This document shows, in pieces, positions 33,437 through 45,352 of a DNA stretch of 64,000 nt; position 1 is the first letter of the stretch, and every line of letters begins with the position of its first letter. The notes below the pieces were generated by a model. It was not told the origin of the DNA. It did no database searches and saw only the letters and a program-made list of their open reading frames with translations. Source of the DNA: Sabethes cyaneus (taxonomy: Eukaryota; Arthropoda; Insecta; Diptera; Culicidae). The stretch lies in assembly GCF_943734655.1 (NCBI RefSeq), contig NC_071355.1:90863449-90927448 (forward strand), in the 5' to 3' direction. The position numbers and the translations under genes were made by a program.

Positions 33437-33523
33437 TACTCTAACAGCTAAGGCTGCAAAGTCTGTTGTATAAAAACTGAAGGTCAAATTTCGATAACGG
33501 AATGTAGCACCTAGGCTTTTTTA

Positions 33524-33533
33524 CGGTCGAGTT
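33524..33533 (+). repeat. TSD of SINE copy 2, right
   Basis: CGGTCGAGTT, partner of 32163-32172. Confidence 0.7.
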
Positions 33534-34178
33534 TGTTGCTTACGTATAAAATATTTTTCGTTAAGTATTTTTCAAGCTCGATAGTTGTTTTTTTTTTCAA
33601 AAATGTTCGATTCGCTATAAAATATACATTGTACTTAAAGATTGCCGTCTCCCAATACCGGTCACTGAGCTGTTTCCCAATGAAATACAAAATGCTTTAC
33701 TTTACAAGATTTTGTAAAAATGAGATTAAAATGAAGGAAAACGTTACTCACACCAAACCGGTTATATTAAATATGAAAGAAAAACAGGGAAACTAGTACT
33801 TCACGATGAAAACATAGTGCATAAAGAACTGATGGTTTTTCTTCAAGGCTATTTTTCAGACATCTGTAGTTCACAAGTATGCAGTAGTAATAGAAGAATT
33901 TTAGTATTTAAACATGTATTTTTCAAAAATATAAGTTCCAGAGTCCTTAATTTATTCATTTTTATTTATTAATTTATTTTGTGATTTCCATTAAGTTTCC
34001 ATTGGCAAACACAATTTTTAAGAGACAATTTTTATCAATTTCTCGTTCGGCTTTTAAAGTGGTCCAAAATAGTCTTCTAAATTCCTCTTACAGTGCATAA
34101 AAACATAACGTTTAGTATAATGTTAATTTTGTAAACGTTAGAATCCTTACGTGTCCGGTACTGTAGGACTTCCCCCTA
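33534..34178. repeat. Possible half element with ACCGGACAC word
   Basis: The right end, read inward from 34176, is GGGGGAAGTCCTACAGTACC then GGACAC, with TA at 34177-34178. A related word, ATACCGGTCACTGAGC, lies near 33655. The style matches MITEs A and B, but no left end was found. The ORF at 33533-33796 is not recognised. Confidence 0.35.
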
Positions 34179-35299
34179 CTTTTGTTATTAGTCACTTTCG
34201 TGATATTTTTATTGCTACCAAATTGTAAGCACATTCAACCCAGAAAAGTGAGTTTTGCAAGAAAACGTAATGCAAAGGATTTTTCTTTTCTATTTTTCTG
34301 GCTTCAGCAGGAGAAAACCTATAGTAGAAAAATTCTCTGCAATTTTCTTTATGTAGACCTTAGTCATATATATCAGATCAGCATAATATAATTGGGATAC
34401 ATAAAAAGAGCTTCTTCAACAAAAAAATTTTGTATGTACCTACGACTTTTATTTAAATTTTTTCTATGAAGATCAACTAAATTCATACTGAGTTCTACTA
34501 GCACATCTCATGGTATCTCATGAACTATAATTACGCCATTACAAATATTTTAAAAAGTTTTTGTGCTTCCGGTGTTGGACCAAAAAAATTAACTCATATC
34601 CTACAAATTATTTTTCCCCCCGATTTTTCAAACCAATTTCCAAGGGGGCGGGGGTGTCAAAAACTTTAAAAATAATTTGCAATGGTGGCCTTATTAAGGA
34701 GAAAACCTTCCTAACGTTTAAATGCAAGAAACCTTTATGTGATTTACTTTGAATATAATAATTTAAACACCGTATTTCTCCAGTTAATAAGTTTTTTCGC
34801 TTAATATTTTTTCCATTCAAAATCTTTATTTATTTAATTAATTTATGCTGTATATATGACCAAACAAGCTATTGAAGCAAACCAATTTGCAAAACATTTG
34901 TCACCGTATGTTACAAATAATATGTATATTTGTTTTTAGTTTTAATCTCAAATAATATCAAATTTGAAGCTTAAAAAAATAGCTCAGCAGAAAAGTAAAA
35001 ACATAACGTAGGAGAGCATAGAATGCCGAATTCTGTGTTTTACACACTAATTACCAATTATTCAATGGTGTTTCATACTAAGCATTTCTTTGATTCAATT
35101 TGTCGCCATTTCTGGCTACTTTCTACATTAAGATTTATAATTTATCCACATCATCTGGCAACAAGTGAAAAATTGTGCATTTTCTTTACTGCAAACATTT
35201 TTCCTACCATCTTCGTGATACCTTTTACGATGAGCAGTCTTTTTGACTTCACAAAATAATTAACCCTTTGTCAAAAGAAAACAACGTTTACTGTTTGCA
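34179..35299. other. No gene recognised
   Basis: AT-rich, with no supported feature. Confidence 0.4.
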
Positions 35300-37800
35300 T
35301 TACCAGAAAAAAAGAAAACTAAGTTTCCAAGAGAGCCGAATTCGACTGCACCCTGGCTCCGGGAGACTTGCTCGCCCCACTTGCTAACGTCATCAACAAT
35401 GCTGCTCTGTAAAAACGATAACTCAACAGATTTTGGCCAACTGAACCAGAATACCTAACTTTGTTTGCATCCAGCATACAATAGTATTACTTTATTTTAT
35501 TTCTTTGTTATTTGCTCGGCAGCGCTGTTTGGAACTGCGGAAAAAATCGAACGAAAATTCTCAAACAGAATAATAAAATTTGAAACTTCAACACAACAAC
35601 CATCCTGGCAAACTCTCATCGAAACGACGGTGTGTGCAGCGAACGAAAACGGTGCGCTGCCCGTAGAAGAACAAATCATTTTCCGCCCCACCCGTACAAC
35701 CCCACCACCCACCAGCAGACTGAAAAGTAGACGATAATTCGGTTCGCTTTGCCCATTCTTATTTCGGAACCTTTTGCTCCGGTAACGTATTAAAGCACGC
35801 CTTTATCTGCTGTCGGCTAAGAAAAACTCGCAGAAAAATGTTATTTTTTCCTTCTACCTGCTTTGCCGTGCTCGGTGCTACATGGACGGGGTACTGACTG
35901 ATTTCCCACTAGTCCACGATGTGGTAAAGATCACGTACAAAGTCAGAACTGAAACAGTCAAACAGAATGCTACAGGTAATGAACGAATGATTAATGTACA
36001 GTAGCGATGTTTGGGATTGTTGTTCGCCAGTTGCTTCGACTACATGCACAAAATCTTTTTCTCTAAGCATTAATCCTGTTCAACAATCCGTGTACTGATA
36101 CGACCCACAGATGCGAGATTCACCTTTTTTATATCCGAACCGCATTAGTATGTTTTTTTTTCTGCTGATGATATCGGTCAGCAGCCAACAACTGCTTGCT
36201 AACGGCTTCTTCCAACACTAAATTTTTTTTTCTATCTCTGAACACTTCTTCTTTTAGCACTATATTGACTCTACCTTTTGTACTTGATGAATTGGAGGCA
36301 TTCCTTTCACCGCATCAAGCACTGTTTTGTAATCCATATAATGCTAGGTTTCCATAAGCTTTCTTTTTGACCACATCATTTCGAACTCGTTTTCCACTTG
36401 CAATTTGTGCCTTTGCAAATTATTCTCTGTGACTTAAGGGGATCGCCCCAAATTTTCCTTATCTTTGCTATTCACTGACTACCCCCAATCTTTGCACATA
36501 TATCAAACAAAACCAACAATCTCGCGCCTCTAGCTTCTGGGACGAATTTTGCTAAAATTTGCCATTGGTTGCGGCGTGGCTCGAGTTTTTCTGGTTAGAT
36601 GAAACAGTATTCGTCAGCAGCACTGCCTCAACATTGCCATACACTTTTGAGCACGGGGCTCACACCGTAGAGACACACGTACAGGTTCCGTTTTTTCCTT
36701 CTTCACTTTGGTCTTCACAAACCACGTTCGAAAAGGGAGGTTTTTTCGGGCTGCATCCGTTCAGCTTTTGGCATGCCGATTACTGCCTTCCGGTACCGAA
36801 TCAATTACCTTATTGAGCTAGGTTAATTATAATAATTTTAACAAAAATTATCTAATATGACAACAAATCGCAATCGTAACAAACAGTCGAGCGATTTCAT
36901 CAATCCGCGGGCTCAAAGGCAACTGGAGACGGCTGAGAAAAGATCAGTAGCCGCGCAACTGCGCAGGTCTGCAGTACATTCACGCGCACCCATGGACTTG
37001 CAAAATGTTAAATGCAGACTGCCGCTCTCGCTCTCTTTTTCCTTGCAGACACAGTAAAGGGAGTGTCCCCTTGTGGACTGCTGTACAGGTGTGTCTGAAA
37101 AAATTGTAATATTTTCGTTGAAAGCCACGAAACATAGTACTATTGCTTCAAACTAGTCATAGAGTATTGAATTTTTCATTAGTTCTCAAAAGCTCAATCA
37201 GACATTCTGTCGGCATTTGCTTGGTTATTCATTGGCAAACCTCCCGGACAAGTTTTCCATACTCCATGGTACTAGCTCGTAGCTTCCACAGCATCCGATG
37301 ATAAAAAAATGCACACTCCCTATCGAGCACTCTCTAGATTTCGTGAAAGTACTCTCCCTCAGAAAAGTTCACCCCGTTCCCAACAGAACCACCGCTCTCG
37401 ACGATAAGATATTGCTGAAAACGACAGCAAGGAAAAATGGACTGTGTGCGTGCTTTGGCGAGGTCCTTTCGTCATGAGAATGAGCTGGGGCTAGGCCAGC
37501 GACAAACGGCTGGCGCATCACAGCCAACCCAGGCAGGCAGCGAGTGTAACGCACAGAAAGGCGATTGAACATCAGACCACAGCCCGCTGCTACTTGCACC
37601 GACGACCGAGCGACCGACCACGGAGCGTAGCAGACGCTCCAGTGCGATCAATTTTTATCTGGTCTCGTGGTAAAACTCGATGCTTCTTCCTTTGCTGCCG
37701 GTTTGTCGAGATGACATTTTACCCGTTGAAACAGCAGAAGGCACTGTGGGAGAAAATCAATGACCAAAATCATAAAATCAGAACCTTCCATTTTTCATTG
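35300..37800. other. Less AT-rich single-copy-looking stretch
   Basis: Blocks near 35330-35760, 36540-36800, 36860-37060 and 37360-37680 have balanced composition and several open frames (35465-35737, 36559-36816, 36857-37057 plus; 37369-37599 minus), none with a motif I recognise. No transposable element landmark was found. The region may hold host regulatory DNA, a promoter or a noncoding exon. It is the best candidate for host sequence in the window, but this is inference. Confidence 0.25.
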
Positions 37801-37957
37801 CTATTAAATTAAACTTCACTGTTGGCTGAAGAAAGCTTAACTTGAATAATTTAATTCCTAAAATATTAATTTACTAGAACATTATAACAAAATTAGTTAT
37901 CGAAAATTGTTAAGTGGCTAAACGTGAGTTTTCCTCGGAAGGGACACTGCTCAAACA

Positions 37958-38530
37958 TCTATACCTATAAAAATGGATTTCTGTCTGTCGGCCGGTATGT
38001 TCCTTATAGAAACGAAAACTACTAACTACTGAACCGATCGGCGTAAAAATTTGCATGAAGGAGTTTTTGGGGCCGGGGAAGGTTCTTATGATGGTATGAG
38101 ACCCCTCCCCTGCTAAAAAAGGGTGGGCTTCCATTTAAATGAAACACAAATTTCTGCATAACTAGAGAACTAATCAAGCAAATGGAACTAAATTTGACAT
38201 GTGGAGGATTTAAGAGGCATGAATTTATTTTATGATGGTTTTAGACCCCTCACCCCTGTGGTAGTGAGGGCGGATTCACACAAAAATGAAACAAAAATTT
38301 TTGCGTAACTTAAAAACTAATCGTATTCGAGAAATTTTAGGCTCTTCCATAAAGCATTAGTCAATAACAAGGCCACCAGAAGCTACCTATAGTAACACTA
38401 GATGATTCAGGGCGAGACGGCCGCACGCCGCGAGTGTTTTCAGCGACTTGCCATCGAAAGCGCCGGCCATAGCGGGGGGTAGCCCCCAGGATTTCATTTT
38501 TGGCAATACGAAGTTTGTCGGGTCAGCTAG
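37958..38530 (+). mobile_element. Helentron-like (Helitron-group) element 1
   Basis: Starts TCTATACCTATAAAAATGGA after an A and ends CGGGTCAGCTAG before a T, matching Helitron-group insertion between A and T with a CTAG-type 3' end. It contains units of the 145-bp repeat also seen at 5955-6560 (GAACTAATCAAGCAAATGGA). At 573 bp it has no Rep/helicase, so it is non-autonomous. Confidence 0.7.
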
Positions 38531-39645
38531 TAATCAATAAAGGCAAATTCAATTAAATACATTTTAGCACCGGTATAACGTTCGTGCTGGACAATTGTTC
38601 GAAGGGTTTCCTTATTTGGGGTTCTATGACCCTAAATCTTGTCACGTACCTGCGCAGGATTTTTGGATGAGCGATGACGACCGATTGCTAGCACTGCCCA
38701 GGATAGACGGTGAAAATGGTGATGTAACGGTCGATGGCGATTGACTCGACGTCGGATGATCGCGTTTGATGGCCGAAACTAAAGATGCGGATAGCGATTC
38801 GGCAGGATGGAAGACTTCTGGCTTTAACGGATCACGAGAGCAACACAATGACAGATTTTGTCCTTCTGAAGCCAACGTACGTGCAGACACCACGTGTTAC
38901 ATTTCCGTGACAGATTTTCCAAAGCAGAATGAAACTCCAGCCTTGGACTCGACAAAAGACACGTGATTGATGACGTGTCCTAAATGTCGTCGCTCGGACT
39001 TCGGCCACAGAGTGTAACGTGACAATTATCCGGTCAAAACACGAGCGGCAATTGACGACCGCCGTGTATAATTTCGCAAATGCAAACTACCACGCGCCTC
39101 CGTTTAACAGCCAAAAAAGGCGGGCCTCTACATCACACACAAACGAAAAACAGACTCCAAAGTCTTTCCCGTACAAAACCGCTACTCAACAACGCTACTC
39201 TCCAATACGAACGAAATATTGCGTCTGTCTTATTAAATGAGGATGATGATTTACCACGATAGATAATGAAGACTTCCGCAAAGTCTCTAATAAATGATTA
39301 AATGATAATAAATGATAAATGATTAAATGATTAGATAAATGATTGACCACTGCGAAACAGCATCAAATTTTTGGTGATTTTTATGTAGATGAAGATAATC
39401 ACAAATTACTATTTATTTCACAAAACATAACAGCAAAAACCGGGCATTGTGAAAAACTCCTTGAAGCGTACTCCTAAAGTCCCTAAGTTTATAAGCATTT
39501 CCTCTTACCAACGCAAATAAGTAGAGATATAGCGCCCTATACGCTCCGCGACCAACAAAAATTTTCTATAGAAAAACAAATAAATCACACAATTCACTTT
39601 TAAACTTAATATTTTGGTATCTTTGTAACACAATTTTATTAACAA
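38531..39645. other. No gene recognised
   Basis: 38640-39200 is less AT-rich with unrecognised open frames on both strands. 39290-39350 is a low-complexity AAATGATTA-type tandem. Confidence 0.35.
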
Positions 39646-41038
39646 CTAGAAGACCCGGCAAACTTCGTACTGCCACAAATTGGGCTAAATATACGATATG
39701 TAAACTTCAGATGAACTCCTGCTGCGTTTTAGAAAAAGGGATATTTTCTAGGTATAAGTCAAGTTTTTCGTTGTCTAAGGAGTTCTGCGTTTGGTTTATT
39801 AAACGCTGGGATTTCAGAGAATGTCCAAATTTAACAACTGTATTAAGTCATTAGTAAGAAATGCATATCGGTGTAAAAGTTGGTTTGCCAATCTCCGCAA
39901 TATCAACAGTCGTGTTTGTGGTAGTTGCATTGAGTCTTGTTTTATAAACTCTGCTGGTTAAAAATAGTAATACTGGATGTTAATATATTTGTTGTAAAAT
40001 TTGGTACGACGGCTAATATCGTCTGCTGCAACTTTGGAATTTCTCGATAATTTAAGGGCCGATTATTCCACAAAATCAATTGATCGCTGTATTGTTCCTT
40101 TGGTAATTCACGCACTAAAACAATTTAACATAAAAGCGTCATTTTATAAACCTTTTTACACTTCTAAAGAGTCTAATACGAAATGAAATCGACTGAAAGT
40201 TAAATACGATTGTTTTTTGTTTTGATTATAGTCACTTTAACCAGCTTGGGTCATTCGTGACTTCTGCGGGGTTGGGATTTGAACCCGGGTCCTCGGCGTG
40301 AAAGGCGTGAATGCTAACCACTACGCCGGGACTGATCCCTTAAATACGATGTATAATAGTTGCTTCGTTCACTTTTTTTTTAAATTCTAAATCATATGCT
40401 CTTACTGTTGATTTATTAGCTAGATATTCAGTTAAACCGAATATGCTCATAATCCGTTAACATATGCAAAATATATTCTTCATTTGACGATTGGGAAGTG
40501 GCAATTGAGTGAATTTAGTGCTTAAACCTTTTGTTAACCTGCATGTTCTGGCTACGCATCCGATGTAAAAAGGAATAAAAATGATTCGTGTTTGTTTCAT
40601 AAATTTGATAAATGAATGAACGAATAAATGAAATTAACGAATTTTATTGCTGACACTTTAGGCTTGAGTTTAGGTTGATTAATAAGTTAGACCTATTGAT
40701 TGGTTATTTTCTGAAATATTGAATAGCATTGTTAGATGTGGCGATTCCAATGAAACACGTGGTTACCGTGTTTGTTTGAATACGACAACGGTGCTGCAAA
40801 AAATCGTACGATGATCATAGCAGCCAACGACATGGCGCATGCAATGCGTTGCGGGTTTTAAAGGAAAACTAATTTTTCGAGTTTTCCTATCTTCCGAGTA
40901 AATTTTTCAACTTTTCTCACCGTAAAAACATAGCGGTGGTGGAAACGAACACAATAAAGAAAAGACGGCTCAAATCGGACGCTCCGTTCTCAAGTGATGC
41001 GCGGTCGAACTTTTTCACTTCCATTTTTATATATAAGA
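39646..41038 (-). mobile_element. Helentron-like element 2
   Basis: The minus-strand 5' end is TCTTATATATAAAAATGGAA after an A; the 3' end (at 39646) is GAAGTTTGCCGGGTCTTCTAG-like, followed by T. The TATAAAAATGGA start and the AAGTTTG-CCGGGTC-CTAG end are shared with element 1. It is 1393 bp including a nested SINE. No replicase domain was seen. Confidence 0.65.
40211..40339 (-). mobile_element. tRNA-derived SINE nested in Helentron-like element 2
   Basis: The minus-strand head GTCCCGGCGTAGTGGTTAGC is an A-box region and GGGTTCAAATCCC is a B-box. The anticodon-loop sequence CTTTCAC is tRNA-Glu-like, but the anticodon and acceptor stems do not pair, so it is not a tRNA gene. The body follows (GTCACGAATGACCCAAGCTG) with an A-rich tail. 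The exact 11-bp duplication TTAAATACGAT flanks it (40200-40210, 40340-40350). Confidence 0.8.
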
Positions 41039-41340
41039 TAACCTTTTATGATAAAACTTTAATCTGCAAAATGCTTGATTGAACTAAATAGCACTTTTGG
41101 AAACTTCTGTTAACCAGTCGATACGTAAACGGAATGAACGAGTAACTTCAATATTTCTATAAAGAAACCTCGGATCTATTATTTGAATTTGGTGTAGATA
41201 ACATGGCTGCTCCCACTAAGCCCACTAAGGTTACATAAATCTGACAAAATGAGTCCCTTATTTTCTCATGAACACTCTCATGCTGCTGAACATTATTATG
41301 AACACTTCAAAAAAAACTACATACAATCCAGCTTGACCGA

Positions 41341-41412
41341 TTCTAAAAAAATTGAAATATTCTGAAAAAAATTGAAATATTCTGAAAAAAATTGAAATAT
41401 ATTGAAATATTC
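41341..41412 (+). repeat. Short tandem repeat, about 20-bp unit
   Basis: TTCTGAAAAAAATTGAAATA and variants repeat about 3.5 times. Confidence 0.85.
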
Positions 41413-41878
41413 TATACATAAAAATGCGCTTATGAAATAATTCACGGAAATATTTCAGCCATGATCTCAAACGATCTACTGACCTAACTAGCATAACACC
41501 CCACTGTCACTCTGTCAAATCTTGACGGACAGGGTCAGTACGCCCTCTACGGATGACGGTGGTAGCTCAAGCATCACAGCTATACTGACATCATTGTATG
41601 ACATCGTACATCAACATCACACGCATACATTCTTTCAGATGGTTGCGATCACTAACACTTATAAGCAGTAGTAACTCCCTTAAGATAAAAGATGGCGTTA
41701 GTAGTATCATCCTGGGCTGTATGTCTGCGAACCTCTTTCTATGCCATGTCTTGAGTTCTGGAGTCTTCAATAACCCGCATCACTGTAAGATTGACAGAAA
41801 GCGAAAGCTTTATGAATTCTGTCAAATTAATATAGTGAAAGAAAACAATGCAAATTAAGTGTTTTTTTTGCGGAAATA

Positions 41879-42960
41879 AGGCTTACACAAATTTGAAAAA
41901 AAGTTTATGTCGCCCCCCCCCTTCCAAAATTTTCGAAAATTGAAGGAGCAAAAAAATAAAGTGTAATACATATTATGTTGCATACTATAGTGATAAGCAG
42001 ATTTTTTACAGTTCACCGAGTTTACATCTCTAAATTACCCAATATGTGCAAAGTTAAAGTAATTATCCGCTTAGTCGCGATCAACTTTCCTTCACCAACT
42101 AAGTTTTTTGATTCCTGCTACAGGTCGCAGGCGGCCCCAAAGCCGAAAATTGGATGTGTTTGAAATCAGACTTTTGGCTCCATCTGTTTTAAATCTTATT
42201 CCATTTTATTTTCACTTGTTTCAAAACACCGAATTAGATTGAGGCATCAATAAACTAAACAATATATTAGTAAAATTTGGTACCACTTTTGACGGATATA
42301 TTCCGAATTGCAGTAGGATTATTTTATGCTGTCATAGGTAGTAGATAGACTAAAATAGAAATACAACAAATTAGACACTCCGGAATATCAGCTTTCAGTG
42401 TTTTCGGGGCTCCAATTGGTCGTTTTATTCCGTAGTGTCCAAGAACTTACCCTAATTTTGGATGTTGGGGACATAAAGCTTACAATATTACCTTACAAAT
42501 ACAATATTTTACCATGCATTGATTGCATGCAGAAAGTTGTTACTGTTACTGTTACTGAATTGTTCGAAACTTTTCGGACTTTGTGACATTAACATCAAAT
42601 CAAGTCATGTTAAGTTATATTGCTTTTGTACTGTGCATCTTCTTCTGCTTTAAAAATGGAGTTTTAGTATGGATTATGGCAATGTGCGAAACTGGAATTA
42701 AATTGGAATAACATTTTCATTGCTAGGCAGTCGTAACGGTTTATCTCTCCAAACATTTCAATGACGGGTTCGGTTTGAACTAAAATTTAAGTACTGTACA
42801 ACATTTTTGTATTAAATATACATTAATATGGAAAAATAAACACTGATTTCTACTCCTTTGTTTCGGTTTTGAAGGTTTGATGTTATTATTTTTTTCTTGC
42901 CCCCCCCTTGAACAATATTTCGAGACCAGGACATAAACTTTTTTACAAATTTGTATAAGC
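41879..42960. mobile_element. TIR element J
   Basis: The left end AGGCTTACACAAATTTGAAA then AAAAGTTTATGTC matches, with two mismatches over about 33 nt, the right end read inward from 42962 (AGGCTTATACAAATTTGTAA then AAAAGTTTATGTC). Runs of C sit just inside both arms' strands (near 41912-41921 and 42899-42907). TA occurs at both borders. It is about 1.08 kb and noncoding. Confidence 0.65.
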
Positions 42961-42962
42961 CT

Positions 42963-44100
42963 AAGTGATTTGCTCCCAAAATCTGGGAAATTAGTATATT
43001 ATTTTGTTATAAAATTACTTTTAACATTCCTTTTCTTATTTTCGATCCCGACCTCATATTGGTTACATCCGAAAAATAATTATTTTCTCTCTCATAAATC
43101 AAAATCAACATTCTTTTTCTTGTTTTTTACGGGATCAATTTATTTTAAAATAAAATTTATAAGCTCTTGCCTCGGAAAGGCACAGCAACCCAGAAGGGGA
43201 AGCTGCCAAAGCTCCAACTCCTGATGGTCTGAGAATTGTGGCATGGGCACAGAAGGCCTCTTTTGTTTCTAAGTCCCAGGGCGTTGTGGTTAAGTAGAAG
43301 CTTTCGGATGTGTGGTTTGACCTATACACAAAACATACCTTTTTGGTTAGTTTATTCAACGTAAACGGAGGAGGTGGTTGCCGTTGGCTATACGTAAATT
43401 GGTCGCCCGGTGAATCTGCGGCCCAATTGAACCGCCTATCGGCGTGACCAGGTCTTGTAGTAATCTGGGGACGCCCAATGGACAACAAGGCGTGCCGCTC
43501 GACGACTCGCTCAGGTTCGGCGAGGTTAGGTTTAACGCTGGAGACTGTTTAACAAGCGTTAATCCCCTTCCCGTTTCCACGAGGTCGGCCCACAGTGTGG
43601 AATAACTGCTTGTATGAGGAGTACCGATTGCGGATTTGTTTCAACGAACTGGTTGTCCGTCGTTCTGATTGAGCCCTTGACGGGGAATAGGCCACTCAGG
43701 AATCTTCGGGGATGACGTTCTGGCTCGCCGGTAAAACTTCAAGAACAAAGGTTCACTTTTACATGGCGGAGCCAATCGCTTTTTAACGTCCCGCCCAAGC
43801 GAAAATGATCCGTGCATTTCGATGTCTCGATCGGCACTCTCAACCTGGGGTGACATTGCGATTCTCGTGTCGTTTTAACGTGGTCGAAACGAACCAAAAT
43901 CACTCGAAACGAGAATCGCAATGTCATCCTTGCTTTTTGGTTCGCCAACTCGAGCTCGGCTCTTGGGGAAAACTCTCCACAGCACAGCAGCACCCTCGAC
44001 ATATCGAAATGCCGAATGTCGATCGTATTCATCATCCCATGCGATCCGATTTTAAGCCATCTGTACATAATTAACCCCTACATTTCCACACAATAAATAA
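42963..44100. other. Unrecognised GC-richer block
   Basis: 43140-44080 is clearly less AT-rich than its surroundings, with overlapping open frames on both strands (43135-43488, 43356-43580, 43739-44068 minus; 43805-44074 plus) and no stop-free frame across it. It contains a hairpin (43851-43926) and ends with an AATAAATAAAG stretch near 44091. It looks like part of a retroelement or LTR, but I cannot name the family. Confidence 0.35.
43851..43926. repeat. Hairpin with 18-bp perfect arms
   Basis: TGACATTGCGATTCTCGT (43851-43868) and its exact reverse complement at 43909-43926, with a 40-nt loop. Confidence 0.85.
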
Positions 44101-44560
44101 AGTTATCGACGAACGGTAACAAATGGGTGATCTGCCTCAACTCAGCTACAGGGATTAACTACCTGGACTAAATATTGAAGGACATTTCGATACCGGATGC
44201 TCGTTAATATGTATTTCTAAGTTTTTTTTCCTGCCACTTTTTTTTACTAACCACAGTATTAACCTAGCATTAAGTAGCTTTCTGTATTTTATAAAGTAGC
44301 GTTTTATCAAATGCCTGTTTACTAATCTAGCTTTAGTTTACCATCTTGTTAGGGTACTAACAACGTCTTTCTTTTTTGTCCTCGCCTTTTTTGTCCTTTT
44401 ATTGACAGGCAGTTACTCGACCGGCAATAAATTACATAGTTTTGACGAATTTCAATATACTACACTACATTATAGTTAGATTTCTGCCCTATTGCTTTAT
44501 TGGACATCTTCTCCACTCCCCTTATTCTGAATAGTATCAGATTTCGGCAACCTCTAAAAA

Positions 44561-44746
44561 GACCAACCTCGTGTTTTTGCTTGATATTGCGATCAGGCAT
44601 TTAATTAATTTTGTATAGTAGTTGATTTTACAGTTGATGAAGAACGGTTAAAGAAAGTAATTTGGAAAGGTTTTTATAGTATCCAAACATAGTGGAACAA
44701 GACGTGAAGGGGAAAGAGCAAAAAATTAGGTAGCACGAGGTTGGTC
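44561..44746. repeat. Foldback repeat, diverged relative of 44951
   Basis: GACCAACCTCGTG (44561-44573) faces CACGAGGTTGGTC (44734-44746). The interior (ACAGTTGATGAAGAACGGTT) resembles the arm sequence of the 44951 and 46501 elements. Confidence 0.5.
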
Positions 44747-44950
44747 CACTCCATAGGATCGGAGCCTTCCCCCGAACATCCAAGTTGAGAATCGCGGCTA
44801 ACACGCTAACAGACGCACAACGTCACGTGCAGTGAAACGTAAGTAGCAAGTGCTTAAATGATTTCGTCGTCCCGTTAGTAAAACGAGTTAGGCCAAACTT
44901 CTCATTTAGTGGTTTGATTACAATAGACAGAGCAAGAGACATAATTTGTG

Positions 44951-45340
44951 GTAGACTAATCTCAAGTTTTTAGTCTTGACCTTGAAATGCGGTCATACAT
45001 ATATATGAATATTTTTTTGAAACGATGGTTCTACAATTGATGAAGGGACGGTAGGGGAAAGAAATGAAAATTTTTTGGTGAAGTTGGGGAAGAGCGGAAA
45101 GGAAGGGGGGGGGAGGTATTGGTAGCTATGCTTGACAAGTAGTCATTTTTGATTCCTACCTTTTGTCCAATGCTGGAGGGTGCATGAGTCGAACCAAGCT
45201 GTAATCTAAGATTATAACCGGATTCGAACCCACAACACCCGCCAGGGTATGTGGTCAAGGTGCATGCACCCAAAAAATTTTCATTTCTTTCCCCTACCGT
45301 CCCTTCATCAATTGTAGAACCATCGTTTCAAAAAATATTA
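44951..45340. mobile_element. Foldback retroposon-like repeat, copy 1
   Basis: A 390-bp element flanked by the exact 12-bp duplication ACATAATTTGTG (44939-44950, 45341-45352). Inside, arms of about 70 bp face each other: TTCTACAATTGATGAAGGGA then CGGTAGGGGAAAGAAATG (45020-45075) and the reverse complement (about 45275-45335). The unpaired left 55 bp is shared with copy 2. The loop includes CCGGATTCGAACCCACAACA, which is a B-box-like sequence on the minus strand. The long TSD suggests retroposition rather than a cut-and-paste MITE. Confidence 0.75.
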
Positions 45341-45352
45341 ACATAATTTGTG

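Larger units (their letters stand above)
32173..33523 (+). mobile_element. Feilai-like SINE, copy 2, split by MITE A
   Basis: The 5' part (32173-32289) has GTTGGCTTCGAGGTGCGACG (A-box region), the B-box GTTCGAATCTCGGCTGGGAG and GCAATTGTCCTG. The 3' part (33437-33523) has CTAACAGCTAAGGCTGCAAA, GTCTGTTGTAT and AACGGAATGTAGCACC ending in a T-run. Matching CGGTCGAGTT lies on both sides. The SINE body without the insertion is about 200 bp. Confidence 0.8.

Noticed and set aside
36857..37057. Basic 66-aa ORF starting MTTNRNRNKQSSDFINPRA
   Set aside because: Short, no known motif, overlapped by an equally open minus-strand frame, and no splice or conservation evidence available.
40252..40332. tRNA-Glu gene on the minus strand
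   Set aside because: The A- and B-box and the TTC loop are tRNA-like, but the anticodon and acceptor stems do not pair, and the segment lies within an 11-bp TSD with a SINE body.
45210..45265. B-box-like GGGTTCGAATCC as a tRNA gene
   Set aside because: No acceptor or D-arm can be paired around it; it sits in the loop of the foldback repeat.
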